Positions 10,749-21,960 of a stretch of 64,000 nt of DNA are shown one piece after another. The first letter of the stretch is position 1, and every line of letters starts with the position of its first letter. The stretch comes from Campanula takesimana. Lineage: Eukaryota > Streptophyta > Magnoliopsida > Asterales > Campanulaceae. Position numbers and translations under genes: made by a program. The stretch is taken from NCBI GenBank assembly GCA_026119855.1, contig JAOWBW010001461.1, positions 186,001 through 250,000 on the forward strand. The letters run 5' to 3'. The notes beneath the pieces were generated by a model that saw only the letters and a list, made by a program, of their open reading frames with translations, made no database searches and was not told where the DNA came from.

Positions 10749-12310
10749 GGTTAATCTTGCTCCTAAGCTTGCCACGTCAGATTCATGATATTAAGAGTCA
10801 GACCTTTCGGTTCTTGCTAACTAGACACAAATAATAGGTTATATTCTTAGTTATGGGTATGGGTACTAATAATAGGTATGAAACTAGATATGTATAAGAA
10901 TTATAATTGATAAGGTACTAATGTAAAGAACTCAATGATTCTTGAAGAATATGTTATAGTACCTAATAGCATATACTCTTATATATATACTAGAAGTATA
11001 GACTTGGTAGGCTTAACATTTAAAAACGTCAATAAATTGATGCGTAATTATCCAATTTTTCGGCCTGTTATACATTGATGATCATAATTTAACTTTTCAT
11101 ATAATATAATTAAGGGGAAATGACAATTTAGGATCCAAAGTTTGGGAGGTGTGTGCCAATAGGGGTCTAATGCATCAATATTGTCAATTTAGGGTTCAAA
11201 TTTAACAACGTTAGTCAATTAAGGGTTTTTGGACTAAGTTGCAAAGAAAATCCAGTTAAGTAACAGAAAAAATTAACTGGAGTTAGGTTTGGATGTTCGC
11301 CTGGGCTGTCATTTCACACACCCCTTATACAATGGACCCTAAATTTTCTTTCACTTTTATTATTAAATTTTTGAATAATTTTAATTAATTCAAAAATAAT
11401 AATAAATAAAATAATAAGCAAATAAAAAATTAAAGTGTTTTTATAAACCGCAAATAATGAAGTTATAAACAAGGAAAATTAATAATAAAAATAAAAAAAT
11501 AATTTTATAAATAAAATAAATAATTGGAATACTAATATTAATAATGAAACAATACTAACCACCACCACAGGAAAAAAAATGTCCAAATCCTCACTTTCTT
11601 CTTTCTAAAAAAAATAGAGTGGTTTTTTTTTTTTTTGGAATATAGTTTTTTTTACACTTTTTCCTTTTTAAAAATTATAATTTTTATTTTATAGTGGTTC
11701 TAATGAAAAAAATATTTTTATTGTATTTCTTGAAAAAATATTTTCGGTAAATGACGTCTTAATTATTGGTTAATTTAATATAAGAAAGTAAAATTTAATA
11801 TTTCAATTTTTTATTAATTTTCTACATCTGAAATGACAATATGCTCATACAAATAATAAAAACAAACTCCAGTTAAGTCCATGTCAAAACACTTGTGACT
11901 TAACTGGATTCCGTTAACAGAATCGTTAAAAAACCCTAACCTGCACAACTTTTGCAACTGTGGACCCTAAATTGAAAAAATTGATACATCAGACCCCTAT
12001 TGGCACATACCCCCCAAACTTTGGACCCTAAATTGTCATTTCCCCTATAATTAATGAATTGTTTTATGATAGGATATAAAGAGTTTTGCTTGGGAATTCA
12101 TTGTTTTATGATGGAATACATAGAGTTTTGCAAGTCAAATTAAATCTCTTTTGAAAATACATAGAGTTTTGATAATAGATAAAGAACTTTAGCTAACATG
12201 CATGAAACAAATAGGTTAGTACTTCAAAAGGCAAGAAGATGTTTAATAAGCATTAGAGACTTAGTAGTTGGAAAGTCACAAAAAAATCTTTAGTAAACTA
12301 ATCATCATTA
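10749..12310. repeat. Internal Helitron duplication, copy 2
   Basis: Direct repeat of 9843-10745, interrupted by the 932-bp element at 11114-12045 instead of the Stowaway MITE. After removing the insertion the unit is again about 620 bp. Confidence 0.85.
11114..12045. mobile_element. Mutator-type non-autonomous element, 9-bp TSD
   Basis: The ends are GGGGAAATGACAATTTAGG and its inverse, and the inverted repeat can be followed for about 80 bp with few mismatches. The 9-bp duplication TATAATTAA flanks it (11105-11113, 12046-12054). The first copy of the host block has AAATTAATGAATTG uninterrupted. A 9-bp TSD with long inverted repeats points to the Mutator superfamily. The interior is AT-rich with no convincing ORF, so it must be moved in trans. 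Confidence 0.9.
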
Positions 12311-12321
12311 TCAAACTTTAT

Positions 12322-12322
12322 A

Positions 12323-12378
<56 letters not shown>
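12322..12378. repeat. (CT)n-(GT)n compound microsatellite
   Basis: A run of CT dinucleotides with two imperfections is followed by GT repeats. It sits just after copy 2 of the Helitron duplication and just before the possible captured exon. Confidence 0.92.
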
Positions 12379-12427
12379 TCTCTCCAACGCATCTCATTTT
12401 TATTCTTTCACAATTGTGTTTTCCCGT

Positions 12428-13200
12428 ATGTGGTTTGGAAGACATGATTATTTTGACTTATTTGCCATTTGCTTATCACTCCATGTAAGTAACATTGTTA
12501 ATTATCTTTCATATCTCATACTTCATTTTTCATCTCTTTTTTTCTTTAAATTTAAATTTGAAATTTGTAGTTCTATCTAATTTACATTTACATTTTTTTT
12601 TCATTTTCTTTTTTTCTTAATTCACAGTTTGATACATATTAGAAATTTAAATCTTATTTTCTTTTTCATTTTGTTTTCTCTCGGGTGAGATTTATTTTTG
12701 TTATTTATTTTTACTTTCTTTTTTGTTTTATTTATGTTTTTTGATTTCATATTGACTTTCGTTTTAGTCTTCATTTTTATTTACCTCTTTCATATTTGGT
12801 TTGATTTTATTTATTATTATTTTTCAATTTTAATTACATTTGTTTATTGCTTTTTTTCTTGTTTTGATTAAATTTGCATTTTCTGATTTCTTAGTACATT
12901 TTTCTATGCTATGTTTTTTTATATTTATTTTCTCAGTAAAAATTATGTAGTTTTTTTTTTGTTTTGATTTCTTATTTATTTCCACGTTCTTTTAACATTC
13001 TCTTTCTATATCTATATACTATATGGTTTTGGTTTTGACTATTTTCTCTCACATGTTTTTTTATTTTTTTTTTATTTTTTAAGTAGGGTTGGGAAGAGTT
13101 TTCTTGGACAAATTTGGACGAGGAAGAAAACATTATCGACGACCATGGAAGCTACGGAGTCCGGCATGTTAATGGAGAATCCCATTATGACTACCTGTAG
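12428..13200 (+). pseudogene. Possible host-gene fragment captured by the Helitron
   Basis: Two open segments can be joined in phase across a T-rich, intron-like stretch. Segment one is 12428-12484 (begins MWFGRHDYFDLF), ending at GTAAGT. Segment two is 13087-13200 (begins GWEEFSWTNLDEE), following TAG and ending in a stop. The join gives 56 codons. Helitrons often carry such exon-intron pieces. I do not recognise the protein, and chance is a real alternative. Confidence 0.3.
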
Positions 13201-14097
13201 TGGGTATGAAACACACTCAAATTTACTTTCATTGAATATTAGTATTTTGGGTGATTGTCAAATTGAGAAAACAAGCTTCTTGGTGAGTTTTCTTTGATTT
13301 TTTTCTATTAAATCAACTTTTATATAATATAGTTTTTGTCATTATGTATGTATTAATTAATCATCACTATTGTCACAAATATGATATTTCATTTTTTCTT
13401 TTTCCTTGATTGCAAATAATTTTCTATATGGTGTTATTATTTTCAAAGTTAAGTATGTTGAGGATGATAAAAAAAAAATGTTTGGATATGAGAAGATTGA
13501 ACTAAACACTTATAGTTCAATAAGCAGTTCAATGAGCAAGTACTACTTTTAATTTGTGAGGTAGGAGGTAAGTTTATCATTTCTTAATTTTTATAATTTG
13601 CTATTCTACATGGGAATTTCAAGAAATTTAATATAAAATTAATAAAGTTGAAAGTATTATTTTATAAAAATGGGTTATTAGATTATATGAACTCCACAAC
13701 TATTTTCTATTAGATCTTCTTCTTTATTTTTATTTTAACTTTTGATTTTTTTTTAAAAAAACTGATTAATGCTTAGTGATCCAATTTTCCTGATGGCAAT
13801 ACTTAATTTAATTCATTTATCTTTAAATACTTAAAGGGTTAATTATTCAACATGTTTTAATTAATTTATAATCTTTTGCTATAAATATCATATTAATTGT
13901 ACAAATTAAATTTTTATAGACAAACGCATGCACTTTCTACCCCTCTATGTAAACTTTTATGAAAAACCCTCCATATATTTATAAATTATTAATAGTCCAG
14001 TGAAAATAATTACTTTATATTATATATCTTTCCGGATAATATTTTACATTTTTTTTTCATATTGATAATTACCAAACGATGCATCGGTACTCTAGAC

Positions 14098-14127
14098 CTC
14101 GTGCGAAGCACGGGATTATATTCTAGT
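14098..14127 (+). other. Helitron 3' hairpin and CTAGT end
   Basis: CTCGTGC pairs with GCACGGG (one T-G wobble) around loop GAA. Eight AT-rich bases follow and then CTAGT. This is the recognised Helitron termination structure. Confidence 0.87.
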
Positions 14128-14144
14128 TAACTCTTAAAACGATA

Positions 14145-14400
14145 TTCCTCCGTCCCATAACAATGCGAACAAATTGACTTTTTGGTCAACTTTGTTTATC
14201 TTTGACCATAACTTTATGAATATCTAGATATCTTTATGCAATTCTAAGAAAGTGTTATCGTTTCATCATTAGAATTACCATCGATAATTTTTTTGAATTG
14301 CTTAGATATATATTAAATATTCATAAAATTATGGTTAAAGATCATCTCAGTTGACAAAAAATTTCAAAATGTCCACAATGTTATAGGATAGACAGAGGCG
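14145..14400. mobile_element. Decayed Stowaway-like MITE
   Basis: The left end TTCCTCCGTCCCATAACAAT follows TA. Near 14380-14400 an inverted partner (AATGTTATAGGA) is recognisable but diverged. Inside are matching inverted arms (TTTGACCATAACTTTATG against CATAAAATTATGGTTAAAG). The exact right end is uncertain. Confidence 0.45.
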
Positions 14401-14595
14401 TAGCTAGGAAGGGGGTAAGGGGGGGGGGGGGCAATAGCCCCATTGGTTTGAACAATTTTTATTTTTTTTACTAGTGCAATTTTTTCAAAATTATGAGGGT
14501 TTAGTGTAATTTTTTATAGCTTGCCCCCTTGATTTAAAAGAAAAAATACATTAGGATTCATTTTGCCCCATTGATTAAATTTTCTGGCTCTGCCA
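14392..14595. mobile_element. Decayed hAT-like MITE relative
   Basis: It begins CAGAGGCGTAGCTAGG and ends CTGGCTCTGCCACTA, an imperfect inverted pair resembling the hAT element at 14984. It contains a run of about 13 G and GCAATAGCCCC/GGGGCAA arms. I could not confirm an 8-bp duplication, so the assignment rests on similarity of the ends. Confidence 0.4.
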
Positions 14596-14983
14596 CTAAC
14601 AGAAGGAGTGTGTGTTATGAAACGGAAGGAGTACTACACAATAGAGAACACACGACACGTGATGACTTTGACATGGGAAATGCTAGGGGCACAAAAGAAG
14701 TCTACAAAATGATGAATACAAAATGAGGTGGCGATATTTTATTGGTTGCATCGATTGTGGACCCGGCACACTCTAATTAAAAGCACCAATAGAATCTTAA
14801 CACATCATTTTGTGAGCCAAGTTTTGTGAGATTTTTTTGTGACTTTATATTTATCCTTTTTGAAAACTGCTCTTCATTAAAATCTCTAAAACTCAAACTC
14901 TCCCTCTCTGTATAAGTCACAACCTGACCCGCTCGCCCGCCTCGTTTAAACTATGATAGTTTAAAAACTATACTATTTCACTG

Positions 14984-15220
14984 CAGTGGCGGAGCCAGGA
15001 AATTTTGTCAACGGGGGCAAAAATTGCACAACATAAATATTTTAACTGTATGTTAGTCAATGGGGGCAAAATAAAAATTCTAGTGTATTATTATTTGTAT
15101 CTTAAAGGGGGCAAATTTCAACAAATTGCACTAAACTCCAAAAATATTGTAAATTTTGCACTAGTAAATTTTTATTTTTTAAAAACCAATGGGGGCAATC
15201 GCCCCCTTTAGCATACATGT
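14984..15220. mobile_element. hAT-type MITE, left part (split by chromovirus)
   Basis: It starts CAGTGGCGGAGCCAGG after the 8-bp sequence TTTCACTG (14976-14983). Its right end, AGCTCCGCCTCTG, and the second TTTCACTG lie at 49117-49137. Inverted ends CAGNGGCGGAGC and an 8-bp duplication indicate the hAT superfamily. The original element was only about 250 bp. The chromovirus composite inserted here with TSD CATGT (15216-15220). Confidence 0.85.
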
Positions 15221-18014
15221 TGTAACACCCCGAAATTTTCTTACTGTATCTGAGCATTTAATGGCATTAAATAACAATAATTAATACCTCAAATTAGGGT
15301 TCACAACTAACCCTTTATTACATCATCAATTCAAAATAAATGCGGAAGCGTAACGTAAAACTTGTCTTGGCAGGTAAACCACCCTAGCCATCAATGTATC
15401 TTTAACTTACACCAATAAATAAATGTTCTTAAAATAACTAAATAAGAATCTTCAATCTGCCGTTCTTCCTACGGCTGCCCTCCTTTTCTTCCCCTTCTAC
15501 TTAAATCCTGAAACAAAAATTTATAGAGAAGGGATGAGCGAACGAATGCTCAGTAAGTTCATACGTGGCCTCTCCGGTTACTAAGGAGAGACGACCAGAA
15601 CGAATACCATGAATAACTTTTACAAAGATAGGTTCAGTTACTTTTTGATTCAAGACTGCAGAACAATACAGTCGTATTACTTTTAAGATTTTACTTTCAA
15701 AGGATTATGGCACTACAATCCAAAGGGATTCATTCAAGTTCCGTCAATTCCGGGGTAACGTACATTATAACCTCAATGCCAAAGGTACAATTTGTACACC
15801 TAGCTTTTCCAAGCCAATAGTGTGGGTCGTAACATATATGGTATCCACTCATATATGCTCGGGGTCTAGAATCATCCTTGTAATCAGACAATTCCTGAGA
15901 GAAGGCATGTGATCACTCATGCAATCCCTAGTTTAAGGACGAGTCTTTTCTAACTGGACTGTCCGTCAATGTCTTTTCTAACTGGACATTGGCCACTCTA
16001 ACAAGTAAGTGGTTAACTTACAAGTTAAAATGAGAACATACCAAGGTACAAGTATGTGATAACAAGTTTCAAACTTCGATACTTAGTAGATCAATGGGGA
16101 CATCACTAAGTACGGATTCTTTCAAAAGAACGTTCAATAACGCGGAGTTTATTCAAATACTATCATGCCATACTGATAGCTAACTTATAGAAAGAATATA
16201 GAATTCCAATAAACAGGAGTTCAAATACTGTAAGGAACGTAATCCCTTACCTGAATTGCTTTTCCTTGCAATCTCCTCTCTGTGCAAATCTACAAGGCAC
16301 CGAGTAATTTACTTTAGTACTCTCAACATTGTTAACTACTTCTACTTAGTTAACTGAGATGTGTTTTAACTTCTTTACTTCGTTACTCCTTTCTTACGTT
16401 TAAGTTTCTGACTTTGATTTGCGAGTCCGTCCTTTAATCCTACTCTTTCTGCTTTCACTAAAGGGCAGACTTTTTTAGCTATTGTTTTGTGATGTGATGA
16501 TAGATATAAAATGACCTATTAGATAAGGGTAGGCAACGAAAGAAAGAGGAGCTTGAAACTACACTACTAGAGACTATTTCCTATAACCAACCTAATTCCT
16601 GTAACCAAATCTACTACTTTTAATATAATTGTAATTAAGTCCTCTAACTTTGGGTTAATTACAATTTGGTCCCTCAACTTTGGGTTAATTGCAAATTGGT
16701 CCTTCAACTTTGGATTAATTGCAATTTAGTCCTTCAACTTTAGTTTAATTGCAAATTAGTCCTTCAACTTTGGATTAATTGCAGATTGGTCCTTCAACTT
16801 TAGTTTAATTGAAATTTAGTCCTTCAACTTTGAATTAATTGCAGGAAGGTCCCTTGACTTTGATTTTAATCATAAAGGTCCCCCAAGTTTCTTTTTAATT
16901 ACTTAGGCCCCTCTAACTTCAAAGGTTTCCTTTTTTATTTCTTCTAACTTTAACCTTTTCCATTTTAATCCTTTTTTCGTTAGGAAACTCTTCTCGTTAA
17001 CTTTCTAATTTTCAGGGTCTTCCAAGTACTTATTCTATTTCCTCAAGTTAGTTTTTTTTTAACTTTTTAACAACCCTCTTAAAGATTATGTTTTCTTTTC
17101 ATTATAAACTTAACGAAAATACTAACTTTCCGTCCGTAACCTTCTCAATCAAGAATTAACACCCATATCCTATAACCATGGCCGAATTACATATCATCAA
17201 AATCCATTGATTTGATCAATCCTTCTAGTTCTTTAAATTTTTCTAAATTCCCAAACATTGATTTTATTCATAACTAAATAACAAAAATCATCAACATCAA
17301 CAAAAATAATTCTCCAATAAATAAAGGCCATTCGGCCGAATAGTATTTGGGTAAAAATTCATATTTTCTTCTTTTTGATAAATCCAATTCAACCTCAATG
17401 ATTTATTTGTTCCATCCCCAAGTATTGCATAGTATTAATCAATCCCAATCATGATTATAAAATCAAGCTTAAAATAAAACTAATTTTAAAATTATCATTC
17501 TACCATAGCATGTAAATCAATCATTCAACCTTTTAGAATTTTGTCATTAATTCCCTAGCATGCAAAACCCCAATTATTTATTTTCTTAAATCATGCATAA
17601 CTTATAATTTATTAACCCGAATTCAATGAAACAAATTTTGGAGAGTAGGATTTAGCATTACCTCTAGAATGATCGGATTACTTCTTCCAAAACAATTGGC
17701 GAAAAATCTTTTCTCCCTCCTCCTTTGGTTCGGCCGGCGGCTTTGGTTTAGGTTTAGGGTTCTGTTTTTTTTTTTTTTTTTTTTTTTTTTTTGTGTTTTT
17801 GATAATAAAGAATAACCTAAGTTTCACTAACTCAAGAATTTATACTTTGGATTGATTATTAATTGGGTTGGGTTTATTATTTAAAATTCGGGCCAACCCA
17901 AATTTTTCGGCCCACTCTTTAATTGTTCTATAACTCTAATTATTATTTAATTACTTTAATGTGACTAATTAAATAATTAAATAAAAAAAATTAAAAAAAA
18001 ATGCGGGTATTACA
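15221..18014 (-). repeat. LTR1 (3' LTR of internal A)
   Basis: 2794 bp, from TGTAACACCCCG to GGGTATTACA. Relative to LTR2 and LTR3 it has about 184 extra bp near 16440-16620 and lacks about 26 bp near 16987. It ends in a long T tract (about 17767-17793) plus AT-rich DNA before the polypurine tract. No coding sequence. Confidence 0.92.
16636..16890. repeat. ~30-bp tandem repeats inside LTR1
   Basis: Units resemble TTGGTCCTTCAACTTTGG followed by ATTAATTGCAA. Seven good units and two decayed ones are visible. The same array occurs in every chromovirus LTR of the window with different copy numbers. Confidence 0.92.
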
Positions 18015-18027
18015 TTCTTACCCCTTT
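18015..18027 (-). other. Polypurine tract, internal A
   Basis: On the - strand the sequence is AAAGGGGTAAGAA, directly before the LTR start TGTAATACCC. This is where plus-strand priming is expected. Confidence 0.7.
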
Positions 18028-18058
18028 AAAAGAAGTTTGTCCTCAAACTTGACAAGTC

Positions 18059-20084
18059 TTAATCCGAGAAGATGTCCGGGTACAATTCACGCATTTCACT
18101 TTCTTGTTCCCATGTCGCTTCTCTTTCTGAGTGATTACTCCATTGCACTTTTACGTAGGGAACCGTACGCTTTCTTACGACCTCGTCTTTTCTGTGGACG
18201 ATCTTGATTGGTCGTTCATCGTACGTCAAATCTGCCCAAACTCTTAACTGCTTGTACTCTATCACATGACTCGGATCATGAATATACTTCCTTAGCATGG
18301 AGACATGGAACACATTATGTACTCCAGCTAATACCGGCAGTAACGCCAATCGATAAGCCACTTCCCCGATCCTATCGAGAATTTCGAAAGGTCCCACGTA
18401 TCGTGGACTTAGCTTCCCTTTAATTCCGAAACGCATAACTCCTTTCGTGGGCGATATCTTTAGAAATACTCGATCCCCTGGATGAAATTCCAGTTCTCGC
18501 CTTCTGTTGTCTGCGTAAGATTTCTGCCTACTCTGTGCAGTCTGTAGCCACTTTCGAATCTGTTGTACCTTATCCACCGTGACTTGTACAAGTTCCGGTC
18601 TACTTAACCTTCTCTCACCAACTTCGTCCCAACAAGCCGGTGATCTACACTTCCTCCCATACAATGCTTCATATGGTGCCATCCCAATACTTGCATGGAA
18701 GCTGTTGTTGTAGGCGAATTCCACTAACGGCAAATGCTCGTCCCACGCGTTTGGCCAATCTAACGAAGTAGCCCTCAGCATGTCTTCTAGTGTCTGGATA
18801 GTCCTTTCCGACTGTCCATCTGTCTGTGGATGAAACGCCGTACTCATGGTCAATTCTGTTCCCAATGCTTCCTGTAGGCTGTTCCAAAATTTAGAAGTGA
18901 ACCTAGCATCTCGATCAGACACGATTGTGACCGGGATTCCATGTAACGTTACTATCTCGTCGATATACAACTTGGCCAACTTCTCCAACGAATCAGTCTT
19001 CTTGATTGCCAGAAAATGTGCTGACTTAGTCAATCGGTCTACGATAACCCATATAGCGTCATACTTCCCTGCCGTCTTTGGCAACCCACTTACGAAATCC
19101 ATAGCAATATTCTCCCACTTCCATTCGGGAATTGGTAATGATTGCAGTAACCCTGCTGGCTTCTGATGTTCACTCTTAACTTGTTGACACGTCAAACATC
19201 TATACACATAATCCGCCACATCATTCTTCATATTATTCCACCAGTAGGACTCCTTTAGATCCCTATACATTTTAGTACTCCCCGGATGTATAGAGAACTT
19301 TGAGCAATGAGCTTCTCTCAGTATCTCTCTCTTAATTTCATCATTATTTGGCACCCATACTCTCTTTTGGTATTTCAGAATTCCATCTTCGCCCATGTGA
19401 AGATCCTTTGCTTGCCTTTTTCCGATTAGAGCTTCTCTCTCCTCGTCTAACTCTTGTGCCTCTTTAATTCTGCCCAACAATGCAGGTTGTAACGTCAGTC
19501 GAGCCAAGTATCCGTTTACTTTTACTATCAAGTTCATCTACTTGACATCCTTCCATATGCTTACCCCTTTAGAGATCAACGTTGCCAACATTCCGTGACT
19601 CTTCCTACTTAAAGCATCTGCCACCTTGTTGGCCTTCCCAGGATGATACAATATTTCACAGTCGTAGTCCTTGAGAAGTTTTAGCCACCTCCGTTGTCTC
19701 ATATTCAATTCCTTCTGCGTGAAGATATACTTAAGGCTCTTGTGATCTGTAAAAATCTGACATTTCACGCCATACAGATAATGTCTCCAAATTTTCAAAG
19801 CAAACACTACTGCTGCTAACTCCAAATCATGGGTCGGGTAATTCCTTTCATGTACTTTCAACTGCCTAGATGCATATGCTATCACCTTCTCATTTTGCAT
19901 CAGTACACAGCGTAATCCTTTCAATGACGCATCACTGTAGATAACAAAACCTTCCGTTCCTGTCGGTAGTGTTAATACTGGTGCAGATACTAATCTATTC
20001 TTCAATTCTTGAAAACTTTTCTCACATTCTTCTGACCAAACGAACTTGGCTGATTTCTGTGTCAGCTTCGTCAATGGTCCTGAT
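18059..20084 (-). pseudogene. Chromovirus pol A, RNase H-integrase-chromodomain part
   Basis: This is the C-terminal half of the internal A polyprotein, separated from its N-terminal half by Copia-A. It encodes RNase H (VIYSDASLKGL, HDLELAAVVFALKIW, TDHKSLKYIF), the integrase zinc domain (HCSKFSIHPG...CLTCQQVK), the integrase core with Asp in IAMDFVSG and VSDRDARF and Glu in GQSERTIQTLE, and a C-terminal chromodomain-like segment (VPYVKVQWSNH, EATWEQESEM). A stop (TAG for the GAG seen in internal B) at about 19535-19537 divides the frame. Stop of the chain at 18059-18061. In this family the chromodomain steers integration to heterochromatin. Confidence 0.9.
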
Positions 20085-21576
20085 TGTTGGTAGTGGTGCC
20101 CTAGGCACGTTTAATAAACGTTGTAATTGTTATCATTTATTTCATATCAATAAAGAGATGTTTTGATTATTATTGTTGTTCATGTTTACTTATAATAATC
20201 CCCGTCCCTAGTACTTGTTAAGCACTAGTATAAAGGCTAAATGGTCATGGGATGATCATGTTAGATTTATGGGTACTTGTTTGGAACAAGGTACTGGACA
20301 TGACCCGCTCTATGAGATTTATGTCATGGTCTATGTCGTACATATATCTCATATTAGTTATGTCATTTGAATCCTTAGACATGAAGTTATTATAGTCTTC
20401 CACTTGATGAACATTATGTTTGACATATTCAAACGCTACTTTTAACCGAGTAGTTATAAAGGGTATGATTGGCATAATCGGAATCCCGTTGGGAAGAATA
20501 ATAAGCTAAATGGATTTGTCCCTCCTCGGAGAGATGTCAAGCTTGGGCCACTCGTAGGAATGATGTTGATGAAATGTTCGGCCGGACTCAGATGAATTGA
20601 TTGGATCAATGTCATTTGGATTATCAACATATTCGGAATCGAGAAAGTATTGAACAAAACAAGTTGACTGTTTGACCATGACTTGTGTTCAATGACATCG
20701 TGGACAAAGGGATTGTGACATATTCTAAAGGAATGCGAACTTGTATCTAGTTATACTATTTGGGTAGGTATGACGGTTTGCTAGAACCTAATCATATCTT
20801 ATGGGATCATGTTTGAGCTCATTGCCAACTTAGTATAATCCTAGAGGGTCACACACAATAGAACGAATCTTTAAAAGGGACTATATTGGAATTTTGGAAA
20901 TTCTGGACATTCTGAAGAGTGGGCGACCGCACAGTATTGACTGGGCGGCCGCACACTTAGGACAGTTTTGTACCAGTTTTGCTTCAGATAGTTGTGCGAC
21001 CGCACAGATGATTTTGGGCGGCCGCACAGTGCTGTCGGGTGGCAGATTCCTAATTTGATTTGGAAACGAATTTTGGAAGGATTTTGACACAAGTTTCCTA
21101 TTTGGAATAGGTCATACTTGTGTATAAAAGACCAAATTCGGCCAGCACTCTAGGCCAATGATTTTGTGAGTCTCAAAGAGTTTTAGAGAGGGTTTATTTT
21201 GTTCCAAGACATTCTTGGTTGAGGAACAAAATAATACACAAAATAAATTCCATATAGTTCTTTTGATTGTGAAAAAGTGTTTCACAATTTGGTCTAGCAA
21301 CCAAGATCAAAGAAGCTCCTTTGATATTCGTTCGAAGTGTGGATACCGCTAGAGGGTGAAAATCATCATCTTCAAAGTTCGTGTTCAAGCTTTGTGATCG
21401 TGATCAAGTCTTCAAACCTCCACCAAAGACCAAGAGAATTTGATAGCCATCAAGGGTTAGTTTATTCCTTTATTCCTATGCTGTATTTGATTTAATCGTA
21501 TGAACGGATCCATGGCTTTGGGTTTCAAAATTTTAAATGCTAAATTCCGCTGCGCATGTTACATCGAAACCCAACA
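20085..21576 (+). repeat. Copia-A 5' LTR
   Basis: From TGTTGGTAGTGG to AAACCCAACA, 1492 bp, same length as the 3' LTR. It contains four copies of a GGGCGRCCGCACA-type motif at 20917-21030. Confidence 0.95.
20917..21030. repeat. GC-rich module of the Copia-A LTR
   Basis: Variants GGGCGACCGCACAG, GGGCGGCCGCACAC, GTGCGACCGCACAG and GGGCGGCCGCACAG stand out in an otherwise AT-rich LTR. The 3' LTR carries the same set. Copia-B has a different GC-rich motif at the equivalent place. Confidence 0.85.
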
Positions 21577-21577
21577 G

Positions 21578-21589
21578 TGGTATCAGAGC
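21578..21589 (+). other. Copia-A primer-binding site (tRNA-iMet)
   Basis: TGGTATCAGAGC, the usual plant initiator-Met tRNA complement, starts two bases after the 5' LTR end. Confidence 0.92.
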
Positions 21590-21876
21590 CCCGTTCATGT
21601 TGATTAATTCAATACTTGGATCATGTTATGTGTATATAAATTGTTTATGTGCCTTGCATGATATGAATATTGGAATATGTGATGTTTATGTGTTATGTGA
21701 TTTTATGTGGCTTATTGTTTTGCAACTTTAATCGCACGATTCAATCGCAATAAATAAATTATGGTGGATTCAGAATTGTTGATTATTAATTTTTGATTGG
21801 ATCAAAGTTTTAATAATCGGGGAAAAACGATTTTGAGACAAAATTTTCGAACTTCAAAATTCTGTACATTCTGATC

Positions 21877-21960
21877 AGTTTGGGCGACGGCACAAAATCA
21901 CTTGGGCGGCCGCACATGTTTGGGCGACCGCACAGTGAGTTTTGGGCGGCCGCACATGAG
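21877..21960. repeat. GC-rich module of the Copia-A leader
   Basis: Four further copies of the GGGCGRCCGCACA motif (one with GACGGCAC) lie in the untranslated leader about 300 bp after the primer site. The motif type is the same as in this element's own LTR. Confidence 0.85.

Larger units (their letters stand above)
9778..14127 (+). mobile_element. Complete non-autonomous Helitron
   Basis: The 5' end is TCTATACTATAG, preceded by A (9777). The 3' end is CTAGT (14123-14127), followed by T (14128), so it lies between A and T without a target duplication, as Helitrons do. A 7-bp hairpin with loop GAA (14098-14114) stands 8 nt before CTAGT. The start and the hairpin-CTAGT ending match the usual plant Helitron termini. 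The 4350-bp interior has no Rep/helicase ORF. It contains a ~620-bp direct duplication, two later MITE insertions, a microsatellite and a possible captured gene fragment. Confidence 0.85.

Noticed and set aside
14418..14431. G run as a functional G-quadruplex
   Set aside because: A single homopolymer run in a decayed MITE whose relatives show GGGGGCAA; no further support.
16636..16890. Independent satellite locus
   Set aside because: The repeats occur only inside chromovirus LTRs here and at the same LTR position every time.
20245..20475. Copia-A LTR ORF on the - strand
   Set aside because: Same short frame appears altered in each LTR copy and has no start context or homology.
20871..21092. 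Short ORFs inside the copia LTRs (repeated in each LTR)
   Set aside because: They lie in LTR sequence, change with the GC-rich module and have no homology I recognise.
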